A stretch of DNA of 35,107 nucleotides from JBBARC01 sp040400005 (GCA_040400005.1 JBBARC010000039.1:1-35107); one strand, 5' to 3'; shown: positions 24,182 to 32,765, counted from the stretch's first letter. The notes: a model not told the origin generated them from the letters alone. Numbers and translations: made by a program.

Positions 24182-25609
24182 TCAGGCCTCCTGTGTCGCC
24201 TCAACCGGCGCGGCGTCAACCAGTGACGCCTCAACAGCAACCGCCTCAACCGGGGCCGCCAGCAACCCAGCCGGCGGGTCAATCGCCGCGTTCAGCTCGT
24301 CAACGCTCACCAGCTTTTCGTCAACACTGGCAACGCCCAAGATGTAATCCACCACCTTGTCTTCAAAAATCGGGCCACGCAGTTGCTCAACCGCGCCCTG
24401 ATTCTGGCGGAAATAGTTTAACACCATCTGTTCCTGGCCCGGGTAGCGCTGCATTTCTGCCTGTAACGCCCGGTTCAGCTCGGCTTCGGTCACCGTCACC
24501 GCATTGGCGCGGCCAATCTCGGCCAGCAACAAGCCCAGCCGCACCCGCCGCTCGGCAATCGCCCGGTATTCAGCGCGCAACACCTCGGTGTCCTTGCCGC
24601 GGTCTTCCTCATCCAAATTACCGGCCGCCATATCGGCCTCAATGCGCTGCCAAATGCCGCCAAATTCGGCATCCAGCAAATTGCTCGGCGCCGGAAAATC
24701 CGCCCCCTCGGCCAATTTATCCAGCAATTCCCGCTTAATCCGCAACCGCGCAGTCTGGTCCAACTCGCGCTGCATGGTGCGGGTGACAAACTCGCGCAAC
24801 TCATCCAGCGTGCCCAAACCTAACGCATCCGCCAACGCATCATCAATCAACGCAGGCTCGCGCGTGCTCAGCGCCTTGGCGGTCACCGAAAACACCGCAT
24901 CTTTGCCGGCCAAACCAGCCGCATGATACTCCGCCGGGAAAGTCACCGCCACCTCGCGGGCATCGCCCACCCGCATGCCAATCATGCCCTCAGCAAAGCC
25001 CGGAATAAATCCAGGACCGCCAATCTCGATGTCGGCGTCGTTGCCCTTGCCGCCGTCAAATTCTTCGCCATTCTCACGGCCAACAAAGTCAACGGTCAGC
25101 ACATCGCCGGTCTCAGCGCCACGCTCCTCGGTAACAGTGACCTTGGCCGCGCGCGACTTAGCAACATTCGCCAACGCCCCATCAACCGCATCGGCCGCCA
25201 CTTCGGCCCGCAAACGGGTAAGGCTCAGCGCGGCCAAATCCGGCAACGCGATCTCGGGCAGCAACTCCATCTCAACGGTGAACGCCAAATCAACCGGCTT
25301 GGCCACATCAATCGTCAGCTCGCCAACCAAATCCACCTTCGGCCGGCCAGCCGGGCGCAAATTGCGCTCGGTTATCACCCGATCGGTCGCCTCATTCAGC
25401 TCGGTCTGCATCACCTCGGCCACCACATCGCGGCCAAAACGCTGGCGGATCAACGATTGCGGCACTTTCCCTGGGCGAAACCCGGGCAATTTCATCGTAC
25501 GGCCAATCTCGGCCAGCTTCTTGGTGGTCTTGCGCTCAATCTCGGAGGCCGGAACCACCACGGAAAAACCGCGCTTCAAGCCGTCAGAGAGAGTCTCGGT
25601 TACCTGCAT
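24182..25609 (-). CDS. tig: trigger factor
   Basis: Trigger factor is the ribosome-bound chaperone that meets nascent chains. With the start at 25609 it has 475 residues. The ribosome-docking signature GFRPGKVP is at 43-50 in the N-terminal domain; the FKBP-type peptidyl-prolyl isomerase domain lies at about 155-245 (GDVLTVDFVG, IPGFAEGMIGM), followed by the helical C-terminal arms. The last 30 residues are Ala/Val/Glu-rich and probably unstructured. The frame stays open further upstream to 25702, but that would run through tRNA-Leu, so the MQVTETLSDG start is chosen. It leads the tig-clpP-clpX block. Confidence 0.96.
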   Translation of the reverse strand: MQVTETLSDGLKRGFSVVVPASEIERKTTKKLAEIGRTMKLPGFRPGKVPQSLIRQRFGRDVVAEVMQTELNEATDRVITERNLRPAGRPKVDLVGELTIDVAKPVDLAFTVEMELLPEIALPDLAALSLTRLRAEVAADAVDGALANVAKSRAAKVTVTEERGAETGDVLTVDFVGRENGEEFDGGKGNDADIEIGGPGFIPGFAEGMIGMRVGDAREVAVTFPAEYHAAGLAGKDAVFSVTAKALSTREPALIDDALADALGLGTLDELREFVTRTMQRELDQTARLRIKRELLDKLAEGADFPAPSNLLDAEFGGIWQRIEADMAAGNLDEEDRGKDTEVLRAEYRAIAERRVRLGLLLAEIGRANAVTVTEAELNRALQAEMQRYPGQEQMVLNYFRQNQGAVEQLRGPIFEDKVVDYILGVASVDEKLVSVDELNAAIDPPAGLLAAPVEAVAVEASLVDAAPVEATQEA

Positions 25610-25663
25610 CTTAATCTCAACCTTCACCCAAATAAGGGACACCCACCAATAATCCGGGCGGCA

Positions 25664-25744
25664 TGCGGGCGGAGGGACTTGAACCCCCACGACTTTCGCC
25701 ACCAGAACCTAAATCTGGCGTGTCTACCATTTCACCACGCCCGC
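25664..25744 (-). tRNA. tRNA-Leu (anticodon UAG)
   Basis: The minus-strand sequence has acceptor GCGGGCG paired with CGCCCGC, a D-arm with GGTGAAATGGTAGACAC, anticodon stem-loop CCAGATTTAGGTTCTGG giving UAG, a class II variable arm and the T-loop TTCAAGT. Discriminator A73 is present, but the next bases are TGC: CCA is not encoded, unlike the two other tRNAs here. It lies 54 bases upstream of tig, a common alphaproteobacterial arrangement. Confidence 0.96.
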
Positions 25745-26100
25745 CTTGCGGCCCAAGCTCGGGCTGGTAGCGCCCTGGGGCGCCCGTGGCAAGCCGGTGG
25801 GACTGGAATTTGGGGCAAGAAAGGCCGGGGGCTTTGCCCCCTGGACCCCCACTAAGGGCTCGCCCTTAGAACCCTTTATGTTGGGTTCGGGGGGTAGGGG
25901 GCCGACTAGGGCGCTGCAAACACCGTGCGGGCCCCCTAACCCCCGAACCCAAAGTGTAGGATTTCAAAGGCTTGCCTTTGATGGGGATCGAAGGGGCAAA
26001 GCCCCTCGCCTTTCCCGCCCCAAACTCAGCCCCACCCACGTGCCACGCCTGCCCCTTGGCGCGACCAGGCGAATCACGATACGCGGGGCTGGGGGTATTT
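25745..26100. other. non-coding region dominated by a large inverted repeat
   Basis: No frame here looks like protein. The stretch runs from tRNA-Leu (minus) to the DUF2272 gene (plus), a divergent gap that must carry the promoters for both. About half is the inverted repeat at 25821-26011. I could not pick a convincing promoter. Confidence 0.6.
25821..26011. repeat. large inverted repeat made of two interspersed-repeat copies
   Basis: The left copy contains GGGGGC-TTT-GCCCCC (25827-25841), TAAGGGC-TC-GCCCTTA (25853-25868) and TTGGGTTCGGGGGGTAGGGG (from 25881). The right copy has the same modules in inverted order: GGCCCCCTAACCCCCGAACC (from 25930), CAAAGGC/GCCTTTG (25965-25980) and AGGGGC-AAA-GCCCCT (25992-26006). 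The arms are imperfect (about 80 bp each) around a 26-bp centre. A third, partial copy lies at 35055-35107. I associate this family with Acetobacteraceae intergenic DNA from memory. Confidence 0.85.
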
Positions 26101-26940
26101 ATGGTGTCTCGGTATCTATTTTTGGGGCTGGCGGTTGGGCTTGCGGGGTGCGCCCCACCTAAGCCTGCGGTGGTGAGTGGCGCGTTGCCGCGGGCGACGC
26201 CTGGTTTTATCACCCGCGATAACCCGCATGTGCCCAAATTCGCCACCGCCGGCTGGGAACCGTTCGGCCGCGCCGATGCGGTGGGTGTGGCCCTGGGCGA
26301 ATGGCGCTTATTTGGCCAGTTGGTTGATGACGACCCGCCCGATACCCGCCCGCACCCAACCCCAGACCAAAAACCGGAACGCTGGCCCGGCCTATGGCAG
26401 CGAATCGGCGAGTATTGGTGGGTTGGCCAAGATCCCTCCGCCGACGAGGTCGCCTGGACCGGCACGCACGATGCTCAGGGCAACGTTTTCGATGCCGAGC
26501 GCGACGGGTATTACGCCTGGTCGGCCGCCTTTATCTCTTACGTCATGCGTGTTGCCGGGGCCGGGCCAGATTTCCCCTACGGTGCCAGCCACGCCATTTA
26601 CATCGATGCGGCGGCCGGCAACACCACCAAGCTGCTCACCGCCCACCGCCCGCGCGAGTATGCCCCCAATTTAGGTGATCTCATCTGCGCCGGCCGCGGC
26701 AGCGGCGCGCGGGTGCATTACGAAGATCTGCCCACCGCCCACGTGTTTCCCGCGCATTGTGATATCGTGGTGGCCCACACCGGCAATTTGCTGAGCGTGG
26801 TGGGCGGCAACGTTGATGACGCGGTTAGCCAAAAACACATCCCGGTTGGTGCCGATGGAAAATTGGCCGATGCCTCAGGCGATATTTTAGATACACGCTA
26901 TGATTGGCTGGTAGTGCTGCAGGTAAACTACACGCGCTAG
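26101..26940 (+). CDS. DUF2272 domain-containing lipoprotein
   Basis: The 279-residue protein starts with a lipoprotein signal, MVSRYLFLGLAVGLAGC, whose lipobox LAGC predicts lipid attachment at Cys17. The rest matches DUF2272: WSAAFISYVMR (140-150) and FPYGASHAIYI (158-168) are the blocks I recognise. The family resembles NlpC/P60-like or amidase folds in some classifications; a Cys or His active site cannot be assigned here. Role unknown, location probably periplasmic face of a membrane. The ATG at 26101 is chosen because it begins the signal peptide; the frame opens earlier, inside the inverted repeat. GGGG precedes it weakly. It is the first plus-strand gene after a long minus-strand block. 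Confidence 0.85.
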   Translation: MVSRYLFLGLAVGLAGCAPPKPAVVSGALPRATPGFITRDNPHVPKFATAGWEPFGRADAVGVALGEWRLFGQLVDDDPPDTRPHPTPDQKPERWPGLWQRIGEYWWVGQDPSADEVAWTGTHDAQGNVFDAERDGYYAWSAAFISYVMRVAGAGPDFPYGASHAIYIDAAAGNTTKLLTAHRPREYAPNLGDLICAGRGSGARVHYEDLPTAHVFPAHCDIVVAHTGNLLSVVGGNVDDAVSQKHIPVGADGKLADASGDILDTRYDWLVVLQVNYTR

Positions 26941-27036
26941 GCACCTAAGCCACGTAGGGCGAGTTTTACCGGCCATCGCAGGCCAAAGTAAATAATTGCT
27001 ACCACGCAACTATAATGACGGCCACCCCAAAATCCG

Positions 27037-27444
27037 TCATTGCCGCCAAGCCAACCCCGCCGCTTTCCACCCTTCTCGCGTTCCGCGATGCCCAGCCCCA
27101 TCCACATTACCCTCAAACCCGTCAGCCACATTCACCACGTGCGCAAACCCACCCTCCCGCGCGGCCTGCGCCGCCGCTAAACTACGCACCCCACTACGGC
27201 AGATAAAATGCAAATTTTGCTCAACCGTCAGTCCGGCCCGCCGCAGATCGCCCACAAAATCCTCATTCAACCGGCCATCCGGAAAAAACTGCCACGAAAT
27301 CAAAAACAGCTTTTTACCAATACCGCGTAAATCCGGCAGGCCAACATATTGCCATTCCGCATCGGTGCGCACGTCAATCAACTGCGCCTGCGGGTCGGCC
27401 GCCAAAGCCGCAAAACTTTGTGCCGGCGTTATGCTGTCAATCAT
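27037..27444 (-). CDS. rhodanese-like domain protein
   Basis: A single rhodanese domain of 135 residues with the active-site loop CRSGVRS starting at Cys82, and the N-terminal LIDVRTDAEW strand typical of the fold. Such proteins move sulfane sulfur between thiols, but the substrate cannot be told from sequence. The GKKLFLISWQFFPDG segment resembles stand-alone bacterial rhodaneses. It starts two bases after the carbonic anhydrase stop, so the two are co-translated. It is convergent with the DUF2272 gene; the 96 bases between contain no obvious strong terminator. Confidence 0.92.
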   Translation of the reverse strand: MIDSITPAQSFAALAADPQAQLIDVRTDAEWQYVGLPDLRGIGKKLFLISWQFFPDGRLNEDFVGDLRRAGLTVEQNLHFICRSGVRSLAAAQAAREGGFAHVVNVADGFEGNVDGAGHRGTREGWKAAGLAWRQ

Positions 27445-27446
27445 AC

Positions 27447-28064
27447 TCAGATCACCTCAACAAAAACACCATCATCGCCCATTACCTCAAGCTTACCCGA
27501 AGCAATGCCGTAATACGTGCCAGATATCCGCAACGTGCCGGCCGCAACGCGTTCGGCGATCCATGGGAACCCTTGCAAATTATCCAGTGATACCCGCACA
27601 GTTTCATGTTCGCAGCGGGTTTGGGCTGCCTCCGATCCCACCGCCTCGCACGCCAGCGTGCGGGCGCGCGCACGCGCGGCAATGCCCATCCACGGCAGCA
27701 CGAAATCGGTCAAGGTATCCGTTTGCCCCTGCAACAAGGCCCGCACGCCGCCGCATTGCGCGTGGCCCATCACAATAATATTGGCAACGCCCAAGCCGCG
27801 CACGGCAAATTCTAAGGCTGCCGAGGTGCCATGATACGCGCTATCCGGCGCATAGGGCGGCACCAAATTGGCCACATTACGCAACACCAAAATCTGCCCA
27901 GGTGCGACATCAAAAATCGCCGCCGGGTCCAGCCTGCTATCAACGCATGCCACCACCGCGGCAATTGGGTTCTGCCCAGTTTCGGCCAAACGCTCATGCA
28001 AAGCACGCCGCTCCGGCCAGGTATGCGCGCGAAACCGCCGATACCCCTGAAGCAATCTTTCCAT
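27447..28064 (-). CDS. beta-class carbonic anhydrase
   Basis: Carbonic anhydrase interconverts CO2 and bicarbonate. The 205-residue protein has the beta-class zinc site: Cys40, Asp42 and Arg44 in CVDSRLDP, then His101 and Cys104 in HAQCGG. The Asp-Arg dyad that gates the zinc is present. The length is normal for a bacterial beta enzyme. Bicarbonate would serve carboxylases such as acetyl-CoA carboxylase, whose biotin ligase is encoded elsewhere in the window; a link is inference. It begins 12 bases after the GNAT gene and is coupled to the rhodanese gene. Confidence 0.95.
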   Translation of the reverse strand: MERLLQGYRRFRAHTWPERRALHERLAETGQNPIAAVVACVDSRLDPAAIFDVAPGQILVLRNVANLVPPYAPDSAYHGTSAALEFAVRGLGVANIIVMGHAQCGGVRALLQGQTDTLTDFVLPWMGIAARARARTLACEAVGSEAAQTRCEHETVRVSLDNLQGFPWIAERVAAGTLRISGTYYGIASGKLEVMGDDGVFVEVI

Positions 28065-28076
28065 TGTGCGTAAGCC

Positions 28077-28778
28077 CTACGTTACCGGTGCCAGCTTAGC
28101 GCGGATCGCCTCCACACTGACGATCTGGCGCCCGGCGGCATCAAAATTGTCGGGCTCCAGCCAGATGCGCAAAGCGCGTGCAACATCCCCCCATTCCTCG
28201 GCGATAATGCTAAAATATGCGGTATCGCGCGAATGGCCTTTTACAATCATGTGATTGCGCAAAATACCCTCAAAACTAAAGCCCAGGCGCAAAGCCGCCC
28301 GCCGCGAAGGTGCGTTCAGCGCGTTGCATTTCCAGGTCAGGCGCCGGTTGCCCAGGGTTTCCAGCGCGTAGGTCATCGCCAGAAAAAACGTCTCGGTTGC
28401 CGCCCGCGTGCGTTGTAAGGGAGGCGCCAGCCAAATGCTGCCCATCTCGATACTGGCGTTAGCGGTTTGAATATCCATCAGCGTTAGCCAGCCCGCAGCT
28501 TTCTGCAAACTCGGCCGCACCACCCACACCGCATGATCCTCGCGCGCCGAAAACCCGCCAAACCAGTGGTTAAACGCCGCCTCGGCGGCAAACGGGCCAT
28601 AGCCCAAATAGGCAAAACTATCGGCCATGGTCGCCGGATCAGCGTCCTGCTGCGTGCGCCACAATTCCGGCCGGTGGGTAATTGCGCCGGGTTCGAGGGT
28701 GACATAATGCCCGCGCAGCACCACTTGAACGGGGCGCGGCCGCGGATCGGCGTCCACCGCGGGGCCAACCGGCCTCAT
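28077..28778 (-). CDS. GNAT family N-acetyltransferase (RimJ/RimL-like)
   Basis: The 233-residue protein has the RimJ/RimL-type GNAT layout: a strand-rich N-terminal half, WLTLMDIQTANASIEMGSIWL as the central beta-strands, the acyl-CoA loop region PLQRTRAATET (about 119-129) and a C-terminal block with NALNAPSRRAALRLGFSFEG. The acceptor could be a protein N-terminus, an amino acid or a small molecule; sequence does not decide. The ATG at 28778 faces the CHRD gene across a 54-bp divergent spacer. It is followed closely by the carbonic anhydrase gene. Confidence 0.9.
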   Translation of the reverse strand: MRPVGPAVDADPRPRPVQVVLRGHYVTLEPGAITHRPELWRTQQDADPATMADSFAYLGYGPFAAEAAFNHWFGGFSAREDHAVWVVRPSLQKAAGWLTLMDIQTANASIEMGSIWLAPPLQRTRAATETFFLAMTYALETLGNRRLTWKCNALNAPSRRAALRLGFSFEGILRNHMIVKGHSRDTAYFSIIAEEWGDVARALRIWLEPDNFDAAGRQIVSVEAIRAKLAPVT

Positions 28779-28832
28779 GACCGGCTGCCCAAAACCGGGC
28801 GGACGTCATCACTTTTGGGAGAAAATCGCACC

Positions 28833-29267
28833 ATGTCGTTCGTCACACTCCGCGCGGCACTGGCCGCCACCTGCCTGCTCGCAACCGCCACTACGGCCCA
28901 CGCGCAAGCCCTTGCCTATCACGCAACAATGACCCCCGCCAACGAAGTTGTGCCATCCGTTTCAACAGCTACTGGCGATTGTGCGGTCACTGTCAATCAG
29001 GCGACACACAGCCTAGGCTATACCCTCAGTTGGTCCGGCCTAACCGGCCCCGCCACCAAAGTGCATCTGCACGGCCCAGCCGCGGCAGGCGCATCGGCGC
29101 CGGTCGCCATCGCCATCGCCTTGGCTGCCACCTCGCCGGTCACCGGCACCGCCGCCATCACCGCCGATCAGGCAAAGCAAATTGCCGATGGTCTGTGGTA
29201 TTGCAACGTGCACACCGCGGCCAACCCCAAGGGCGAGCTGCGCGGTCAGTTGGCACCGTCAAAATAA
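28833..29267 (+). CDS. secreted CHRD domain protein
   Basis: The 144-residue protein begins with a Sec signal peptide that should be cut after AHA (residue 24). The mature part is one CHRD domain, the fold first seen in chordin: TMTPANEVVPSV at its start, then HLHGPAAAGASAPV and the closing WYCNVHTAANPKGELRGQL. Bacterial CHRD proteins are exported and of unknown function. Two cysteines remain in the mature chain and could pair. The ATG at 28833 has GGGAG about 11 bases upstream. It is convergent with, and only three bases from, the RodZ-like gene. Confidence 0.9.
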   Translation: MSFVTLRAALAATCLLATATTAHAQALAYHATMTPANEVVPSVSTATGDCAVTVNQATHSLGYTLSWSGLTGPATKVHLHGPAAAGASAPVAIAIALAATSPVTGTAAITADQAKQIADGLWYCNVHTAANPKGELRGQLAPSK

Positions 29268-29270
29268 CCC

Positions 29271-30341
29271 CTAGTTGGGGGCTGCCTCTGGTAACACTGG
29301 GGGCACCAATGGCAGCGCCGGCTTGGCCTTGGGCTTGGCCGGCTGCTGCCATTGCAGCGACACCAAATAATCCGGGTCGAGCGACAAATCCCGCCGCACC
29401 GCACCGCTGCCGCCAATCGGCGGCAAGGCTTTGCCATCTACCTCAACACTCACCCCGCCGGCATTGCCAGTGGTCAGCGCCACCCCGGTTTTACCCCCCG
29501 GCACCGAGTAGCTATCACCAGCGTGCATCAATTTTATCAACAGCGCCGGCGCCCCTTTCAGCTTAATCGTCACCCAGGTATCGGCGCTAAATTTCAGCAC
29601 CACGCGCGTGCCCAGCGGCACCGCATCACCCGCAGATGGTGCCGTGGGCACCGGGGTTGACGTTGGTGCCGGAGCTAGCACCGGCACGGCCGCGGCTGCG
29701 GGCGGCAGCGATGCGGCGGCCAGGGGGACCGTCGCCAAAACTGGTGGCACGGCGGGCGGTGCAATCGTAGGTGTAACCACGGATGCCACCACTGGCGGCG
29801 CTATAATCCTGGCCACCGGCGCCGGTGGCGCCGTTGCCGGCAGAATGGATGCCACCTGGGGCGATGGCGGCAGCTTGGCTGTTTGGCTTTCCGCCAACCG
29901 ATCGGGAATTGGCGGCACCGTTTGCACCGGTGTCGCGTGGTGTTCGCTCACCCAATACCAACCGCCGTAAGCCACCGCTAAAATAATCGCACCCAGCAGC
30001 ATCACCGCCCCCGCCGGCACACCACCCTGCGGCACTGGTGCGGGAAAGCTCAGTTTCGGCCGCTTGTGCGCCGCCTCTGCCTCGGCGCGGAAGCGTTTGG
30101 CGATATCATCACCGGGCAATCCCAAGGCCGCCGCGTAAGTGCGCACAAATCCCAAAGCGTAGGTGGTGCCGGGCAAATCGGCCAAACGCCCGTTTTCAAT
30201 CGCTTCCAAATAAGATAGCCGAATGCGCAAGCTGCTGGCCAGGGCCGGCAGTTCAAACCCCAACTTTTCGCGCGCCAAGCGCAATTCCCCACCCAAACGG
30301 GCGGCAGGTCCTTCAGTCAATTTGCGCTCTGGTTCGGCCAT
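29271..30341 (-). CDS. RodZ-like protein (HTH domain, membrane segment, DUF4115)
   Basis: RodZ-type proteins link the MreB cytoskeleton to the cell-wall machinery. The 356-residue protein has an N-terminal Cro/CI-type helix-turn-helix domain (about 17-85, with RLSYLEAIENGRLADLPG), one membrane helix (about 108-131), a long Pro/Ala/Val-rich linker (about 138-255) and a C-terminal DUF4115 domain (about 260-330, with DTWVTIKLKG). The ATG at 30341 is chosen because AAGGA lies six bases upstream; the frame is open to 30392. The gene follows ptsP after a 112-bp gap with a hairpin repeat. A plain transcription regulator is less likely, given the membrane anchor. Confidence 0.88.
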   Translation of the reverse strand: MAEPERKLTEGPAARLGGELRLAREKLGFELPALASSLRIRLSYLEAIENGRLADLPGTTYALGFVRTYAAALGLPGDDIAKRFRAEAEAAHKRPKLSFPAPVPQGGVPAGAVMLLGAIILAVAYGGWYWVSEHHATPVQTVPPIPDRLAESQTAKLPPSPQVASILPATAPPAPVARIIAPPVVASVVTPTIAPPAVPPVLATVPLAAASLPPAAAAVPVLAPAPTSTPVPTAPSAGDAVPLGTRVVLKFSADTWVTIKLKGAPALLIKLMHAGDSYSVPGGKTGVALTTGNAGGVSVEVDGKALPPIGGSGAVRRDLSLDPDYLVSLQWQQPAKPKAKPALPLVPPVLPEAAPN

Positions 30342-30392
30342 AGAATTCCTTATACCCGCCACCGGAGTCGCCACCCGCGCCCCAGACTCCAA

Positions 30393-30446
30393 CTGACAAA
30401 AGTCTTTTTACCTCTTTTTCGGAAGTCAAAAGAGGAGTTTTTCCTT
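30393..30446. repeat. hairpin of the TCTTTT/AAAAGA family, possible terminator
   Basis: CCTCTTTT (30411-30418) pairs with AAAAGAGG (30428-30435) across nine bases, flanked by AAAAGTCTTTTT on one side and TTTTTCC on the other. This matches the arms of the element at 803-943. It lies between ptsP and the RodZ-like gene and may end the ptsP transcript. Confidence 0.65.
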
Positions 30447-30453
30447 GTCTTCC

Positions 30454-32694
30454 TTACCGGCCAGCCAAATCAATTCCATGATCCCGCGCCCAAGCCGCAA
30501 CCGGTTCGCGCAGGCTTTCATCGGCCCCCGCCGTGCGCCGCAGCCGCGCAAAAAACCCGCGAAACGCCGCCATATCCGTGCGCATCAGCGCTGATTTCAC
30601 CGCCAGCAGCGCACTTGCCGACATCGACAAACGCTCAAACCCCAAAGCCACCAGCACCAGCGCATCCAATGGCCGCGCCGCCGCTTCCCCGCACAACGAC
30701 AAGGTTGCACTGCTGCCCTGGGCGGCCGCAACAATTGTATCAAGCATATCCAACATCGGCGGCGAGATGAAATCGTAGCGGTCGGCCAATTCCGGCGTGC
30801 CACGGTCGGCGGCAAACATAAATTGCAGCAAATCGTTAGACCCAACCGATACAAAATCCGCTTCCGCCATCAGCAAATTCAGTTGAAACAGCAAGGCGGG
30901 AATTTCCAGCATGGTGCCAATGGCAAGCGTTTGCGGGGCCGGCCGCACGCGGGCCGCTTCGGCCAGTAATAGGGCGCGGGCGCGGCGAAATTCCGCAATG
31001 TTAGCAACCATCGGAAACATCACCGATAACGGCCGCCCGCCGGCGGCCAGCAGCAACGCGCGTAATTGTCTGCGCAGCACCGCCGGCCGATCAAGCCCCA
31101 CCCGCAAACTGCGCCAGCCCATGGCTGGGTTTTCCTCAACCGCCTTTTCCGAATCGGGTAACAGCTTATCCGATCCCAAATCGAGCGTGCGAAACACCAC
31201 CGGCAGGCCGCCGGCGATATCCAGCACGCGGGCATAAAACGCGGTTTGCTCGGCGCTATCGGCAATCGCGCCGCGCGCCATCATCGCAATTTCGGTACGA
31301 AACAAGCCAACGCCGGCCGCCCCGGTTTGGCCCAACTGGCCTAACTCGGCGGCAAGGCCTGCGTTAATGTGCAGCTGAAATGCAACCCCATCCAAGGTGC
31401 AACTGGGGGCATCGCGCAAAGCGGCAAACCCTTCGGCGCGCGCTGCCCGGGCTGCCATCGCCCCCTCATAGGCATCGCGCAAGCCTTGCGTTGGGCGCAA
31501 CACCAGCACGCCCTGATCGCCGTCGATCACCGCAATATCGCCAAGCTGGGCCGCATCTACCGCTCCGCGGGTGGCGCCCAGAACGGGTAACGACAAGGCC
31601 CGCGCCAAAATCGCCGCATGCCCGCCGGCACTGCCTTCCTCAATCACCACGCCAGCAATGCCGTTGGCATGCCAAGCCAGCATTTCCGCCGGACCCAGGC
31701 GGCGCGCCAGCAAAATGCTGCCAGCGCAGGCGATTGGCACGCGCGACCCGGGGTTGAGGGCGGCAAGCAACCGGCCCGCCAAATCTTCCAAATCGGCCAG
31801 GCGTTCGCGCAAATAAGGATCACTCACGCGCCGCATGCGATCACGCATATCGCCCAGCACGCGGTGCACCGCGGCGTCGGCGGTCAGCCCATCGCCAATC
31901 GCCAGCGATACGCGCCGCAACCAGCCATCATCGGCCGCCACCTGGCGGGTCGCCGCCATCACGTCGCGCGCACTTTCGCCGGCCGGTAAATTACCGGCAA
32001 TCAGCACATCCAGCGCCGCCCGCATGGCAGCCAAGGCGTGGGCAAAGCGGCCCTGCTCGTGCGCCGGGTTGTCCGCCAGCACACGTACCGGGGCGACGGC
32101 CGAACCGGCCAAAATAACCGGGCCAATCGCAATACCACCCGATAGAATAGCGCCATCAAAATGCTGTGACAGGGTTGCCGCATACGATACCGCTTGCAGC
32201 GTGCCGGGGCCGTCGATCGCACCGGCAGCCAACATTTCACCCAGCAGCAGAGCCACCGTCTCCAGCACCTCCACCTCATCATCGGCATACCGCCGCGGCA
32301 TACGGTTTTGCACGCACAGCACACCCAGCAAGCGCCCGGCGCGGCGAATAGGCACCGCCAGCATGGACGCGTACAGCGCCTCCCCGGTTTCTGGCCGATA
32401 GGCAAAGCCTGGGTGGTTTTGCGCATCGGGCAGGTTAAGCACCTGGCCAGTGGCCGCCGTTAGCCCAACAATCCCCTCGCCCACGCGCAGACGCGTGCGC
32501 CCCACCGCCTCAGCATGCAGCCCGTGGGTCGCTCGCAATTCCAGAATTTCGCCCGCCCGCAGGCCATAGGCGGAACACACCTCCGCCACCATCTCGCCGG
32601 CAACCATCGCCACCACGCGGTCTAGCGGCACTTGCCCCTGCGCCATCATGGCAGACAGGCGCGATAACAATCGCCGCGTTTGGGTAACGCTCAT
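30454..32694 (-). CDS. ptsP: phosphoenolpyruvate--protein phosphotransferase PtsP (EI-Ntr)
   Basis: PtsP is enzyme I of the nitrogen phosphotransferase system and passes phosphate from PEP to NPr. The 746-residue protein has an N-terminal GAF domain (about 18-150) that senses glutamine in studied homologues, then the HPr-binding helical domain, the swivel domain with His359 (EEGSAGGHAAI), and the PEP-binding TIM barrel with GLFRTEIA, RTLDLGSDK and the catalytic Cys in LSLCGEAA. All key residues are present, though the His motif differs from GGxxSH of sugar-type enzymes. The ATG at 32694 has no clear ribosome binding site; the frame extends to 32805 over intergenic hairpins and into the neighbour's 3' end. 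Confidence 0.94.
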   Translation of the reverse strand: MSVTQTRRLLSRLSAMMAQGQVPLDRVVAMVAGEMVAEVCSAYGLRAGEILELRATHGLHAEAVGRTRLRVGEGIVGLTAATGQVLNLPDAQNHPGFAYRPETGEALYASMLAVPIRRAGRLLGVLCVQNRMPRRYADDEVEVLETVALLLGEMLAAGAIDGPGTLQAVSYAATLSQHFDGAILSGGIAIGPVILAGSAVAPVRVLADNPAHEQGRFAHALAAMRAALDVLIAGNLPAGESARDVMAATRQVAADDGWLRRVSLAIGDGLTADAAVHRVLGDMRDRMRRVSDPYLRERLADLEDLAGRLLAALNPGSRVPIACAGSILLARRLGPAEMLAWHANGIAGVVIEEGSAGGHAAILARALSLPVLGATRGAVDAAQLGDIAVIDGDQGVLVLRPTQGLRDAYEGAMAARAARAEGFAALRDAPSCTLDGVAFQLHINAGLAAELGQLGQTGAAGVGLFRTEIAMMARGAIADSAEQTAFYARVLDIAGGLPVVFRTLDLGSDKLLPDSEKAVEENPAMGWRSLRVGLDRPAVLRRQLRALLLAAGGRPLSVMFPMVANIAEFRRARALLLAEAARVRPAPQTLAIGTMLEIPALLFQLNLLMAEADFVSVGSNDLLQFMFAADRGTPELADRYDFISPPMLDMLDTIVAAAQGSSATLSLCGEAAARPLDALVLVALGFERLSMSASALLAVKSALMRTDMAAFRGFFARLRRTAGADESLREPVAAWARDHGIDLAGR

Positions 32695-32708
32695 GGGGTA
32701 ACACACAT

Positions 32709-32765
32709 CCGGGGGCGCTTGCCCCCGGGGCAGATCTGGGCAGTGGCGCGGGCGCTCAAGCGCCC
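32709..32765. other. pair of GC-rich hairpins between the nitronate monooxygenase gene and ptsP
   Basis: CCGGGGGC-GCTT-GCCCCCGG (32709-32728) is a perfect 8-bp stem. GGGCGCT-CA-AGCGCCC (32750-32765) is a perfect 7-bp stem that includes the stop codon of the upstream gene. No T-run follows either on the minus strand, so strong intrinsic termination is not expected; they may modulate ptsP expression. Confidence 0.55.

Noticed and set aside
25866..26465. 199-codon minus-strand frame over the inverted repeat and the DUF2272 start
   Set aside because: Much of it is repeat sequence and antisense to a well-supported lipoprotein; no domain or start signal.
30454..32694. PtsP as inactive because the GGxxSH motif is not exact
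   Set aside because: SAGGHAAI keeps the phosphorylated His in the expected place and the PEP-site residues are intact, so activity is expected.
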